64,000 nt of DNA from CALNYS01 sp942490855 (GTDB taxonomy: Bacteria; Planctomycetota; Phycisphaerae; Phycisphaerales; UBA1924), in the NCBI GenBank assembly GCA_942490855.1, contig CALNYS010000004.1, positions 1,456,541-1,520,540 on the forward strand. Direction: 5' to 3'. Both the position numbers and the translations under genes were made by a program. The notes below the pieces were generated by a model. It was not told the origin of the DNA and searched no databases. It saw only the letters and a list, made by a program, of their open reading frames with translations. This document shows, piece after piece, positions 32,731 through 41,040 of this stretch (within the stretch, counting starts at the first letter, position 1; each line of letters opens with the position of its first letter).

Positions 32731-34473
32731 ATGGCCAAGACGTCATCCACCGCCGCTGTGGACGAGCAGCCCAAGCCCCGCCGACGCACGCGCAAAACCG
32801 CGCCGAGCGAGATCGCAGGAGCAAACTCCGCCCCCGCGAAGACCACCGAGACCAAGAGCGAGGCGCCCGCCCCCAGCCCCGCGCCCAAGCCGAAGTCGGC
32901 GCCCCAGGCCGAGCCCTCTTCGCAGAACGGCGGCGGGCAGCAGCAGAGCCAAAGCCAGGGCGGTCAGCAGCAGAACCAGCACCAGCAGGGCGGCGGTCAG
33001 CAGCACGGGCAGCAGGGCCAAGGCCAGGGCAAGCGCCGCAAGAAGAAGCGCAACAGCGGCGGCGGCGGCGGAGGAGGCGGCGGCTCCAAGCGGCGCGGCG
33101 GCCCGCCCAGCATCCCCGCACACGCACTCCCCTCTGACGACGAGCTCCGCATCGAGGCGGAAGAACTCGAAAAGACGCTCAAAACAAAGGCCGGCAAAGA
33201 GGCGAAGAAGAACGCCCTCCACCTCGACAACCTCCAGCGCATGCCCCTCAAGGAACTCCACGCGCTCGCGGAAGAACAGGGCATCGAGGACTTCCACCAG
33301 ACGCCCCGCCAGGACCTCATCTTCAAGGTCATGAAGACCTGGGCAGAAAGCGGCGGGCTCATCTACGGCGCCGGCACGCTCGAGATCCTCAAAGAGGGCT
33401 ACGGCTTCCTCCGCTCGCCCCTCTACTCCTACCTCCCCGGTCCCGACGACATCTACCTCTCGCCCTCGCAGGTCCGTCGCAACGGCCTCGGGCGCGGCAT
33501 GATCGTCGAGGGCCCGCTCCGCGCCCCCAAGGACGGCGACTCCTACTTCGCCCTCCTGGGCATCGACACCGTCAACGGCCGCGCCCCCGGCGATGTCCAC
33601 AAGCTCAACGCCTTCGAGGACCTCACCCCGCTCCACCCCGAGGAGCGGTTCGTCCTCGAGACCGAGCCCGACACCATCGAGACCCGCGTCATCGACCTGG
33701 TCGCGCCGATCGGCAAGGGCCAGCGCGGCCTCATCGTCGCCCCGCCCCGCACGGGTAAAACAGTTCTCCTCCAGCTGCTCACCAAGGCGATCAGCAAGAA
33801 CTACCCCGAGACGAAGATCATCGTCCTGCTCATCGACGAGCGCCCCGAGGAAGTCACCGACTTCCGGCGCAACACCGAGCCGTCCGTCGAGGTCGTGGCC
33901 TCCACCTTCGACGAGCAGACCCACCGACACGTGCAGGTCGCCGAGATGGTCATCGAGAAGGCGCGGCGCATGGTCGAGTTCGGCGACGACGTCGTCATCC
34001 TCCTCGACTCCATCACACGTCTCGCCCGCGCCTACAACGCCGAGATGCCCCACTCGGGCAAGATCATGACCGGCGGCATCGACTCCGGCGCCCTCACCCG
34101 CCCCAAGAAGTTCTTCGGCTCCGCCCGCGCGATCGAAGACGGCGGCTCCCTCACCATCCTCGGCACCGCCCTCGTGGACACCGGCTCCAAGGCCGACGAG
34201 GTCATCTTCGAAGAGTTCAAGGGCACCGGTAACTCGGAGCTCCACCTCGACCGCCGACTCGTCGAGAAGCGCATCTACCCCGCGATCGACATCGCCGCCT
34301 CCGGCACCCGACGCGAGGAACTGCTGATGGACCCCAAGGAACTCGACCTCGTCTACCGGCTCCGCAAGGTCCTCTCCGACATGAACGTCGTCGAGGCGAT
34401 GGAGCTCATGAAGAACCGCCTCAAGAAGACCAAGTCCAACGGCGAGTTCCTCATGACGATGAACCTCGGCTAA
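32731..34473 (+). CDS. rho: Transcription termination factor Rho with long Gln/Gly/Lys-rich N-terminal region
   Basis: Rho is the hexameric RNA-dependent ATPase that ends transcription. The protein is 580 residues against about 420 in E. coli. The extra length is a disordered N-terminus (residues about 1-130): a basic, Pro/Ala/Lys-rich start, then Gln/Gly-rich runs (QQQSQSQGGQQQNQHQQGGG), a KRRKKKR cluster and a run of nine glycines. From about 150 the ordinary protein follows: Rho N domain (LKELHALAEEQGIEDFHQTP), the RNA-binding OB fold (GYGFLRSPLYSYLPGPDDIY), Walker A APPRTGKT near 340, LLIDERPEEVTDF, and the R-loop region ending DIAASGTRREELLMD. The catalytic part looks normal. The insert may bind RNA or drive condensation (inference). 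A strong terminator follows. Confidence 0.96.
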   Translation: MAKTSSTAAVDEQPKPRRRTRKTAPSEIAGANSAPAKTTETKSEAPAPSPAPKPKSAPQAEPSSQNGGGQQQSQSQGGQQQNQHQQGGGQQHGQQGQGQGKRRKKKRNSGGGGGGGGGSKRRGGPPSIPAHALPSDDELRIEAEELEKTLKTKAGKEAKKNALHLDNLQRMPLKELHALAEEQGIEDFHQTPRQDLIFKVMKTWAESGGLIYGAGTLEILKEGYGFLRSPLYSYLPGPDDIYLSPSQVRRNGLGRGMIVEGPLRAPKDGDSYFALLGIDTVNGRAPGDVHKLNAFEDLTPLHPEERFVLETEPDTIETRVIDLVAPIGKGQRGLIVAPPRTGKTVLLQLLTKAISKNYPETKIIVLLIDERPEEVTDFRRNTEPSVEVVASTFDEQTHRHVQVAEMVIEKARRMVEFGDDVVILLDSITRLARAYNAEMPHSGKIMTGGIDSGALTRPKKFFGSARAIEDGGSLTILGTALVDTGSKADEVIFEEFKGTGNSELHLDRRLVEKRIYPAIDIAASGTRREELLMDPKELDLVYRLRKVLSDMNVVEAMELMKNRLKKTKSNGEFLMTMNLG

Positions 34474-34518
34474 GCCCGCCGAGCCAACACACGCGAAGTC
34501 ATCCGAACCAACAACAAA

Positions 34519-34553
34519 GCCCAGGGACTCCCGTCCCTGGGCTTGTTTGTTTC
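34519..34553. terminator. Bidirectional intrinsic terminator between rho and the DoxX/thioredoxin gene
   Basis: A perfect 10-bp stem GCCCAGGGAC/GTCCCTGGGC with a TCCC loop (34519-34542) is followed by TTGTTTGTTT on the plus strand. The minus strand also reads T-rich after the stem, so it can serve both convergent genes. Confidence 0.85.
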
Positions 34554-34585
34554 AGTCGTTGCGAGTCGCTCGACCCGGCGTCGCC

Positions 34586-35995
34586 TCACTCGAACTGGTC
34601 GTACAGCTCAAAGGGGAGGTTCTCCGTGATCTCGTCCTCGCCGTACCACTGGAGCAGCACGCCACCGTCGAAGAGGAGCGCCGCGTGCAGCCCGCCCCAG
34701 TCCTCGTGCGCGATCCCGTCCTTCACGAGCAGGTCGCGCGTCACGGGATGGAACGCCAGCGTGTCAGACACGATCCCGCTGTCCTCGAGCTCCACCAGCA
34801 TCTTCCGGTAGTCGAGGCACGAGCCGCACATCGTGTGGGCGTACATCAAGTGGCGCACGCCGCCGGGCTCGTCGTCAAAGATCTCGCTGAAACGGTCCAG
34901 GCCCCGCAGCTTCGAAACGAGCGCGCCCTTGTCGACCACCCGGTCCGCCGCGGGGTTGACCACCGCGTTCGGGTCCGCGTTGGGACCGAACTCCGTCGGG
35001 ATCAGCTCGCTGTCCGTGACGCTCGGGATCAACGGCAAGAGCGGCGACACCTCGGGCGCCTCCTCAAGCAGCGCGTCGTACGACAAGCCCGTCAGACGCT
35101 CGTACACCGCCCGGGGCGACGGCGTGTTCGAGCGACCGAACCGCTCGCGGATCTGCCCGTTCTGCATGATCAGCGTGACAGGGACTTCCTCCCACGACGC
35201 CTTGTGCAGGTACTTCCCCTCGCTCTCGGCCATCTCCTGGATGTCGCCGATCTCAAGGAGCAACCCGTGGATGCTCGGGTGATCAGCCGTCACGTCGGCA
35301 AAGCGACGCATGCCCGGGTAGTGCTGCTGACAGGCCGGGCATTCCTTCTGGTAGATGTACACCATGTACACCGGCGCGTTGCGCCCGACCTCGAGCGCCG
35401 GCTGCATGACGTTCAGTTCGCGCAGCGCCGTCAACGGGTCGAAGTCTTTTTCAACCGCCGGGTCCGTCGTCGCCGTCGCGACAGTCGCCCCGACGATCGA
35501 CCCGATCCCCGCGAGCGTCAGCACCATCCCGCGCTTCTCGACAAAGCCCCACCAGCGCGTCGCCAGCGTCGCGCACACGATCGCAAGGACCGTGTCCACG
35601 CTGAACATCACCACCGGGGGCGGGCTGAACGTGCCGAAGCACCCGCACGACGCCTCGCCGCGCACCATCAGCAGGAAGACATAGCCCGCGAGCGAGCCGA
35701 ACATGAGCGACGCCAGCGTCCACACCCACGCGCGCCGGTGAAACACCACGATCCCCGCCGCGATGATCGCCTCGGAGACCGGGATCAGCAGCTTCCACGC
35801 CGAGGGACCCGCCGCGTCAGCGCCCATCGTCTCACGCGCGCCGCGCGCGCCCTCGGCCGCCTGCATCCACTCGAGCACCTTCAGCCCCGCCGCCGCAAAG
35901 AGCAGCAGCGCGATCAGCAGCGAGATGATGAGGGGGACGGGCGAACGAGCGCCGGGGTCCTTGCCGGTCCCTGTCAGAGCGACCGACGCGCTCAA
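34586..35995 (-). CDS. DoxX/MauE-like membrane domain with two thioredoxin-like segments
   Basis: The 469-residue protein begins with four or more membrane helices (about 22-170). Within them is SCGCFG (Cys117, Cys119), the hallmark of MauE/DoxX-type redox membrane proteins that pair with thioredoxin-like partners. A long extracytoplasmic region follows. It holds a thioredoxin-like segment with CPAC at 219-222 (IYQKECPACQQHYPGMRRF) and, nearer the end, a second dithiol CGSC at 390-393 in another thioredoxin-like stretch (SCLDYRKMLVELEDSG). The natural reading is an electron path from the membrane dithiol to the attached thioredoxin modules, for disulphide exchange outside the membrane. The partner substrate may be the DUF1573 protein encoded upstream, whose gene overlaps this one by four bases. 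Confidence 0.75.
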   Translation of the reverse strand: MSASVALTGTGKDPGARSPVPLIISLLIALLLFAAAGLKVLEWMQAAEGARGARETMGADAAGPSAWKLLIPVSEAIIAAGIVVFHRRAWVWTLASLMFGSLAGYVFLLMVRGEASCGCFGTFSPPPVVMFSVDTVLAIVCATLATRWWGFVEKRGMVLTLAGIGSIVGATVATATTDPAVEKDFDPLTALRELNVMQPALEVGRNAPVYMVYIYQKECPACQQHYPGMRRFADVTADHPSIHGLLLEIGDIQEMAESEGKYLHKASWEEVPVTLIMQNGQIRERFGRSNTPSPRAVYERLTGLSYDALLEEAPEVSPLLPLIPSVTDSELIPTEFGPNADPNAVVNPAADRVVDKGALVSKLRGLDRFSEIFDDEPGGVRHLMYAHTMCGSCLDYRKMLVELEDSGIVSDTLAFHPVTRDLLVKDGIAHEDWGGLHAALLFDGGVLLQWYGEDEITENLPFELYDQFE

Positions 35996-37041
35996 GACGG
36001 CGCCCCCACCCGCACGATCACGTCAGCGGACTGGTCCTGGCCCTCGGCCGTGACGATCACCTTCGACTTGATCAGCCCCGTCGTGGCGCCCGTCGCGACG
36101 AACCGCAGCGTGACGATCACGTTCCGACCGTCGGCGTGCGTCGAGACGATCTCGGCGTCGAGACCCTCGTTCTCCACGCGGACCGCCGTGATCTCGTCGG
36201 CCTTCTCGATCGCCTTGAGCGTCACGTCGCGCTCGATCGAGTCGCCAGCCTGCATGCGCCCGAGGATGAACCGGTCCTTGCCGAAGGACCACGTCGGCTG
36301 CTTCTCCGTCACCTGGTACAGGCTCCGGTGCAGCACGCGCAGCGGCAGCTGGGCCGCGTCGGGGTGGTCCGTCTCGATCATGAACCAGCGGTCGAGGTCC
36401 ACTTCCGCGACGCCCGAGTAATCGAACTCCACGAGGAACGCCGTCGCCGCCTTCGAAGCGTCCACCGGCTCGCCGTCGGTATCGAAGACCCGCGGCGTGC
36501 CGCCGTCAACGCTCGTGACCCGGAAGGGCGTGCCGTCGAGCGACTCGAGGCGGATCTTGCCCGTCCGGCTCGTGCCGAGCAGGTTCACGAACGTCGGGTC
36601 CGTCTTGACCGGGCGCGACACGTCCGCGTTGACGTACACCTCAAACGGGGAACGCGAGCCCTCGTACCACACGTACGCCCGCTGAACCATCGGCCCCGTG
36701 TTGGCGCCGGACTTCAGCGTCACCGTCAGCTCCGTGGTCTCGCCCGGGCGCAGGACCTTCTGGTCCTCGGTCAGCTTGCCGACCGTGCAGGTGCAGCTGC
36801 TGGTGACGCGCGTGATGTTCACCACCTCGTTGCTGACGTTGCGCAGCGTCACGACCCCGTCCATCGTCGTGTCAGGGAGCATCCACCCCATATCCAGCCG
36901 AGCCGGCTCGGTCGCGATCTTGTGGGTGGGCGCCTCGGCCTGGTTCCCAGGGGGGGCCGCCGGGTTGAGGTGCTGGCCCTCGGCGCCCGCCGCCATCACG
37001 CCCGTCGCAAGAACCGCCGCTGTTATCGCCCGTCGCATCAT
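35992..37041 (-). CDS. Exported DUF1573-family protein
   Basis: The 349-residue protein has a signal peptide (residues 1-23) and a DUF1573 domain at about 45-140: DMGWMLPDTTMDGVVTLRNVS, then the conserved SSCTCTVG with Cys83 and Cys85, and a PGETTELTVTL strand. The rest is a chain of Ig-like beta domains. The function of DUF1573 is not established; the close cysteine pair suggests metal binding or thiol chemistry. The start ATGATG at 37036-37041 sits behind an excellent GAGGAGG site. The gene precedes and overlaps the DoxX/thioredoxin gene (ATGA), implying joint work on redox or metal handling in the periplasm. Confidence 0.82.
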   Translation of the reverse strand: MMRRAITAAVLATGVMAAGAEGQHLNPAAPPGNQAEAPTHKIATEPARLDMGWMLPDTTMDGVVTLRNVSNEVVNITRVTSSCTCTVGKLTEDQKVLRPGETTELTVTLKSGANTGPMVQRAYVWYEGSRSPFEVYVNADVSRPVKTDPTFVNLLGTSRTGKIRLESLDGTPFRVTSVDGGTPRVFDTDGEPVDASKAATAFLVEFDYSGVAEVDLDRWFMIETDHPDAAQLPLRVLHRSLYQVTEKQPTWSFGKDRFILGRMQAGDSIERDVTLKAIEKADEITAVRVENEGLDAEIVSTHADGRNVIVTLRFVATGATTGLIKSKVIVTAEGQDQSADVIVRVGAPS

Positions 37042-37415
37042 CGTGACCTCCTCGGCAACCGTCGCGCATGGGGGACACCCGCGTCCCCGCTGTGACGCTC
37101 CATCGTACCCGCCCGGGCGCCGACCCGAGTCAGGTTTCTTCTAGACGCACACAGGCCCCTCTGGTTCGCCGCACCGTCAGGCCACCCCGCTCAGGCGGCC
37201 CCCACGCGGACGCTCCGCCGCCTTCGTGCGCGTCTTCGAAGAAATGAACGGATCCACGCCCGCCCCCAACGCGAACCGTGTGCAGGAAGGCCTACCCGCG
37301 GTCAGACGCGCCAGCCACGGCGCACGCCGATAAAACGCCCCGCGCGAAGCGGCCGACACCCGTCAACCCACCGGCCCCGCGTGCCGATGGGGGGAGACAC
37401 CGCACTGCGCTTCCG
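37042..37415. other. Divergent intergenic region
   Basis: These bases separate the DUF1573 gene from the kinase gene. I see no gene with a ribosome site. No convincing minus-strand promoter stands out; CTGACT and TACGAT lie too far apart (20 bases). The plus-strand promoter at the right end is listed separately. Confidence 0.5.
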
Positions 37416-37444
37416 TTGACACGCTGCGCAGCGCCTTCTAGCTT
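37416..37444 (+). promoter_or_regulatory. Promoter of the Ser/Thr kinase gene
   Basis: Consensus TTGACA (37416-37421), a 17-base spacer and TAGCTT (37439-37444) lie about 32 bases before the ATG. The spacer contains the small palindrome GCTGCGCAGC. Confidence 0.7.
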
Positions 37445-37475
37445 TGAGTGAAGCTGAGGCCGCTCCCGGGCCCCC

Positions 37476-38822
37476 ATGCTGATGACGACCCAACCTTCCA
37501 ATCCCGATCCCGCACGCGAACCCAAGAGTTCGGGTGACTCCACCGGACGCCGCCCCGCCGTCGCTGTCGCCTCGGGCGACTCCAGCGCGGGCTCACGCGC
37601 CGGCACCAGCTTCGACACCATCCTCGGCCGGATGGTCGTCGACAAGGGCTTCGCCTCCAACGCCGAGGTCCAGGGCATCCTCGAGGCCCGACGCGCCGAC
37701 GACGCCAGCGACAAGTCGCTCGCCGAGATGCTCGTCGACCGCTCCGTCATCACGCCCAACCAGCTCGCCAGGCTCAAGGGGATGGTCGAGGCCGAACGCT
37801 CCGGCCAGCAGATCCCCGGCTACTCCGTCATCGGGAAGCTCGGCGCCGGCGCCATGGCCACCGTCTTCAAGGCCAAGCAGCTCTCGCTCGACCGCACGGT
37901 CGCGATCAAGGTCCTGCCCCGCCGCTTCTCCAACAACGCCGACTTCATCCGGCGCTTCTACGCCGAGGGCCGCGCCGCCGCCGCACTCAACCACCCCAAC
38001 ATCGTCCAGGCCTTCGATGTCGGCCAGGCCGGCGAGTTCCACTACTTCGTCATGGAGTACGTGGAGGGCTCCACCGTCCACGACCTCGTCGCCGAGCGCA
38101 AGCGCCTCGACGAGCAGACCGCCCTCGAGATCATCATGCAGGTCGCCGAGGCGCTCGAGCACGCGCACGAACGCGGGCTCATCCACCGCGACGTCAAGCC
38201 CAAGAACATCATGCTCACCACGAGCGGCGTCGCCAAGCTCGCCGACATGGGCCTCGCCCGCGCCGTCACCGACATCGAGGCCGCCGAGGCCGAGGCCGGA
38301 AAAGCCTTCGGAACGCCCTACTACATCAGCCCCGAGCAGATCCGCGGCGAGAAGGAAATCACCCCCGCCGCCGACATCTACTCCCTCGGCGCCACCCTCT
38401 ACAACATGGTCACCGGTAACGTGCCCTTCGACGGCAAGAGCCCCGCCGAGGTCATGAAGCGCCACCTCAAGGCCGAGCTCACCCCGCCCGACCACGTCAA
38501 CCCCAAGCTCTCCGCCGGCATCTCCCAGGTCATCGAGATGATGATGGCCAAGGACGTCCGCGAGCGCTACCAGAACTGCCGCGATCTCCTGACTGACCTC
38601 AAGGCGGTCAAGCGGGGCGAAGACCCCGTCATCGCCAAGCAGGACGTCCCCGCGGTCTCCCTCACCGGGCTCGCCGCCGAGGTGCAGTCCACCGAGGTCG
38701 AGATCCAGAAGGACAAGTCGCGTCCGCCCTCGCCGCTCAGCTCCCCGATCGTGCAGGTCATGCTCGCCCTGCTCGTCATCGAGAGCATCGTCCTCGTGCT
38801 CTTCTTCGTCTTCGACCTCTAA
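37476..38822 (+). CDS. Membrane-anchored Ser/Thr protein kinase with MshEN-like N-terminal domain
   Basis: The 448-residue protein has a Ser/Pro-rich start and then, at about 47-105, a repeat of the type found at the N-terminus of GspE/PilB ATPases (LGRMVVDKGFASNAEVQGIL, SLAEMLVDRSVITPNQLARL). The Hanks kinase domain runs from about 113 to 375: glycine loop IGKLGAGAMATVFKA, Lys145 in VAIKV, catalytic IHRDVKPKN with Asp239, and GTPYYISPEQI as the activation-end motif. The metal-binding motif reads DMG (257-259) instead of DFG. A membrane segment at about 423-446 ends the protein. Such kinases phosphorylate Thr on cytoplasmic partners, often FHA proteins. The FHA-ATPase at 16222 is an obvious candidate, by inference only. 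Confidence 0.88.
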   Translation: MLMTTQPSNPDPAREPKSSGDSTGRRPAVAVASGDSSAGSRAGTSFDTILGRMVVDKGFASNAEVQGILEARRADDASDKSLAEMLVDRSVITPNQLARLKGMVEAERSGQQIPGYSVIGKLGAGAMATVFKAKQLSLDRTVAIKVLPRRFSNNADFIRRFYAEGRAAAALNHPNIVQAFDVGQAGEFHYFVMEYVEGSTVHDLVAERKRLDEQTALEIIMQVAEALEHAHERGLIHRDVKPKNIMLTTSGVAKLADMGLARAVTDIEAAEAEAGKAFGTPYYISPEQIRGEKEITPAADIYSLGATLYNMVTGNVPFDGKSPAEVMKRHLKAELTPPDHVNPKLSAGISQVIEMMMAKDVRERYQNCRDLLTDLKAVKRGEDPVIAKQDVPAVSLTGLAAEVQSTEVEIQKDKSRPPSPLSSPIVQVMLALLVIESIVLVLFFVFDL

Positions 38823-38846
38823 GCGACGACGACCGCGCGGGCGCTC

Positions 38847-39311
38847 TTACGCCTTCAACTCCAGCAAAAGCTCCACCTCGACGCACGCGTCAAGCGGCAG
38901 CGCCACGCTGCCCACCGCCGCGCGCGCATGACGCCCGGCCTCGCCGAAGATCTCCTGCAGCAATTCGCTCGCCCCGTTGATCACCTTCGGCTGGTCGGTG
39001 AACCCCGGGTCGCTCGCCACGAACCCGCCCACGCGGATCACCTGCGCGACGTTCTCGAGCGAGCCCGCCGCGGCCGCGGCCACCGCCAGCCCGTTGAGCA
39101 CGCACTGGCGCGCACACTCCTGCGCCGTCTCGAGGCTCACCGCCCCCGGCACCGTGCCCGTCGCCATCAGCACGCCGTCGCGCATCGGCAGCTGGCCGCT
39201 GATGTACAGCAAGTTTCCACATCTTTTCGATGGGATATAGGCGGCCACCGGCTCCGGGGCCTTGGGCAGGGTCAGACCGAGTTCACGAAGACGCTCGCTG
39301 GGAGTGGGCAT
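38847..39311 (-). CDS. RidA/YjgF-family protein (YjgF endoribonuclease-like subgroup)
   Basis: The 154-residue protein starts at ATG 39311 behind GGAG. It reads MPTPSERLRELGLTLPKAPE, NLLYISGQLP, CARQCVLNGLAVAAAAAG, DQPKVINGASELL and HARAAVGSVALPLDACVEVE, the pattern of the longer RidA-like subgroup. RidA proteins trimerise and hydrolyse reactive enamine/imine intermediates such as 2-aminoacrylate; the key Arg is in the HARAAVG block. Whether this subgroup shares that activity is uncertain. It converges with the kinase gene (24 bases between stops). Confidence 0.87.
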   Translation of the reverse strand: MPTPSERLRELGLTLPKAPEPVAAYIPSKRCGNLLYISGQLPMRDGVLMATGTVPGAVSLETAQECARQCVLNGLAVAAAAAGSLENVAQVIRVGGFVASDPGFTDQPKVINGASELLQEIFGEAGRHARAAVGSVALPLDACVEVELLLELKA

Positions 39312-39650
39312 GGGGGCTCCGGCGGGGGGGGGAAAGCAGGGGGGAGGACGCGTGGGGCGGAACCGTCCCACCTTGACACGCGTATCTCTTCCCGTACCGT
39401 ACACGACACGCGCGTGGTGCGCGGCTGGGTCTGATACCCACTCTCCGGAGTGAATCACGCTCTCATCGCGGGCAACCCCCGCACCAGGTTCTCTATTCGT
39501 ACGAGACCCGGCCCTCTGCACCGACAACTTGGTCCGCTCCGCCGGTGGATGCCCGCGGGGAAGTGCACTGGGGCCGCGGCGCGACCGCGCCGGGCCATCG
39601 AACGTTCCGAGAACCGTGCGATCATGCATCGCACCAGTGGGAGACCACCC
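39312..39650 (+). promoter_or_regulatory. Divergent region with candidate prepilin promoter
   Basis: These 339 bases separate the RidA-like gene (minus) from the prepilin gene (plus). TTGACA (39373-39378) and TACCGT (39395-39400), 16 bases apart, are the best promoter, giving a leader of about 245 bases. Frames that extend the prepilin upstream through this region lack homology and ribosome sites, so I treat it as non-coding. Confidence 0.4.
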
Positions 39651-40751
39651 ATGACCCGCAACACCCGCAAGGGCTTCACCCTCATCGAGCTCCTGGTCGT
39701 CATTTCGATCATCGCGCTCCTCATCGGGATCCTGCTCCCCGCCCTCCAGCGCGCCAAGAAGAACGCCAACGCGCTCAAGGACGGCACGCAGCTCAAGCAG
39801 ATCCACCTCGCGATGACCACCTACGCCACCTCCAACGGCGACCGCTACCCCGTCCCCGAGTCCATCGACCGCCAGGGGTACACCGAAGGCGCGCCCCTCT
39901 TCGAGGGCATGCCCGGCGACATCGACGAGGAGCGCTACCGCAAGAACCGCACCGGTGCGATCTTCTCCATCCTCGTCTTCAACGCCACCATCGTCCCCGA
40001 GATCTGCATCAGCCCGAACGAGCCCGTCGGCTCCATCGAGGCTGACGGCGACTACCACTACGCCCCGCAGGAGGGCGACCAGACCGGCGTCAACTCCAGC
40101 CTCGCCAGCTGGGACCCCAGCTTCGTCGGCACCCCGGCGACCGACGACGCCACCCGTGACGGCTTCGTCAACGACCTCGACGAGAGCATCCTCCCCTCGG
40201 GCGGCAACTTCAGCTACGCCCACACCCCCCTTGACGCCGCCTCCCGCCAGAGCCGCTTCTGGTCCAACCGCTTCCGCGCGGCCGACCCCGTCATGAGCAA
40301 CCGCGGCCCGGTCTTCACCGACCAGTCCAGCCCCGGCGGCTCCGGCGTCCAGATCGGCGACACCCCCACCAACGGCACCTGGTTCCTCGCCGGCGGCGCC
40401 GACACCCTCCTCGGTGAGCAGTCCGACGCCCTCAGCTTCGCCGGCCCGACCAACTCCTGGTCCGGCAACGTCGTCTACGGCGACAACCACGTCTCCCTCG
40501 AGAACGGCGCCCAGCCCGAGAGCGTGACCTTCACCGACTTCAGCACCTCCCCCGGTGAGCGCCTCTCCGTCCTCGACAACCTCTTCGTTGACGAGTCCAA
40601 CGAGAACGGCGACGCCGCCGCTGTCGGCTCCCGCCGCAACGCCTACCTCCGCATGTACGGCGACGGCATCGACTACCTCTCCGGTCTCGACGAGTCCACC
40701 TGGCTCGCCCCGATCTGGATCGACGGCAACGAGGAACTCGGCGAGCGCTAA
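39651..40751 (+). CDS. Type II secretion / type IV pilus-like prepilin (planctomycete type)
   Basis: The 366-residue protein starts at ATG 39651 with GGGAG seven bases before it. It opens with the class III prepilin signal RKGFTLIELLVVISIIALLI (residues 7-26): a short basic leader, Gly before the processing site, Phe+1 and Glu+5. The helix continues into GILLPALQRAKKNANALKDG. The remainder is a globular head rich in Asp, Pro and Ser, ending with VVYGDNHVSLENG, a variant of the head motif seen in the many pseudopilin-like proteins of planctomycetes. It would be cut by a prepilin peptidase and perhaps assembled by an ATPase like the one at 16222. A strong terminator follows at 40797. Confidence 0.88.
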   Translation: MTRNTRKGFTLIELLVVISIIALLIGILLPALQRAKKNANALKDGTQLKQIHLAMTTYATSNGDRYPVPESIDRQGYTEGAPLFEGMPGDIDEERYRKNRTGAIFSILVFNATIVPEICISPNEPVGSIEADGDYHYAPQEGDQTGVNSSLASWDPSFVGTPATDDATRDGFVNDLDESILPSGGNFSYAHTPLDAASRQSRFWSNRFRAADPVMSNRGPVFTDQSSPGGSGVQIGDTPTNGTWFLAGGADTLLGEQSDALSFAGPTNSWSGNVVYGDNHVSLENGAQPESVTFTDFSTSPGERLSVLDNLFVDESNENGDAAAVGSRRNAYLRMYGDGIDYLSGLDESTWLAPIWIDGNEELGER

Positions 40752-40796
40752 GCGACCGCCGCCCGTCTTCGACGACGGGATCCACGCGATACCACG

Positions 40797-40828
40797 CCCC
40801 GGCGATCACCCGATCGTCGGGGTTTTTT
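40797..40828 (+). terminator. Intrinsic terminator of the prepilin gene
   Basis: An 11-bp stem CCCCGGCGATC/GATCGTCGGGG (one G-U pair) with a short loop is followed by six Ts at 40823-40828. Confidence 0.85.
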
Positions 40829-40858
40829 CATGCGCGCAGACCGCGGATCCCGCACCCC

Positions 40859-40891
40859 AAAAACGAACACGGCCCGGCGTGAGGCCGGGCC
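40859..40891 (-). terminator. Intrinsic terminator of tRNA-Gln
   Basis: On the minus strand, just after the tRNA, an 8-bp stem (GGCCCGGC/GCCGGGCC, 40871-40891) is followed by GTGTTCGTTTTT. Confidence 0.65.
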
Positions 40892-40898
40892 GAGCAAT

Positions 40899-40968
40899 TG
40901 GGGATCAAGGATTTGAACCCTGACTAACTGTACCAGAAACAGTCGTGCTACCGTTACACTAATCCCCA
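40899..40968 (-). tRNA. tRNA-Gln, anticodon CTG
   Basis: The 70-base minus-strand cloverleaf has acceptor TGGGGAT/ATCCCCA, an anticodon stem ACTGT/ACAGT with loop TTCTGGT (anticodon CTG), and a T-arm CAGGG-TTCAAAT-CCTTG. The 5' T and weak first pair are typical of tRNA-Gln. CCA is not encoded. Confidence 0.93.
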
Positions 40969-40995
40969 GCGGGGTTCTCGCGAACCGTCGGGAAC

Positions 40996-41023
40996 AGTGT
41001 ACCGCCGTCACGATCCGGGGCAA
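40996..41023 (-). promoter_or_regulatory. tRNA-Gln promoter
   Basis: On the minus strand TTGCCC and TACACT are 16 bases apart, with the -10 ending about 28 bases before the tRNA 5' end. Confidence 0.5.
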
Positions 41024-41040
41024 GCCGCCCAGGGCGCCGC

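Noticed and set aside
33058..33090. Poly-Gly run in rho as a possible frameshift or assembly error
   Set aside because: The reading frame continues without break into a normal Rho, and codons alternate GGC/GGA, so it is a genuine low-complexity segment.
39450..39650. Upstream extension of the prepilin frame to 39450
   Set aside because: The added 67 codons lack homology. A prepilin signal must be close to the N-terminus, and ATG 39651 has its own ribosome site.
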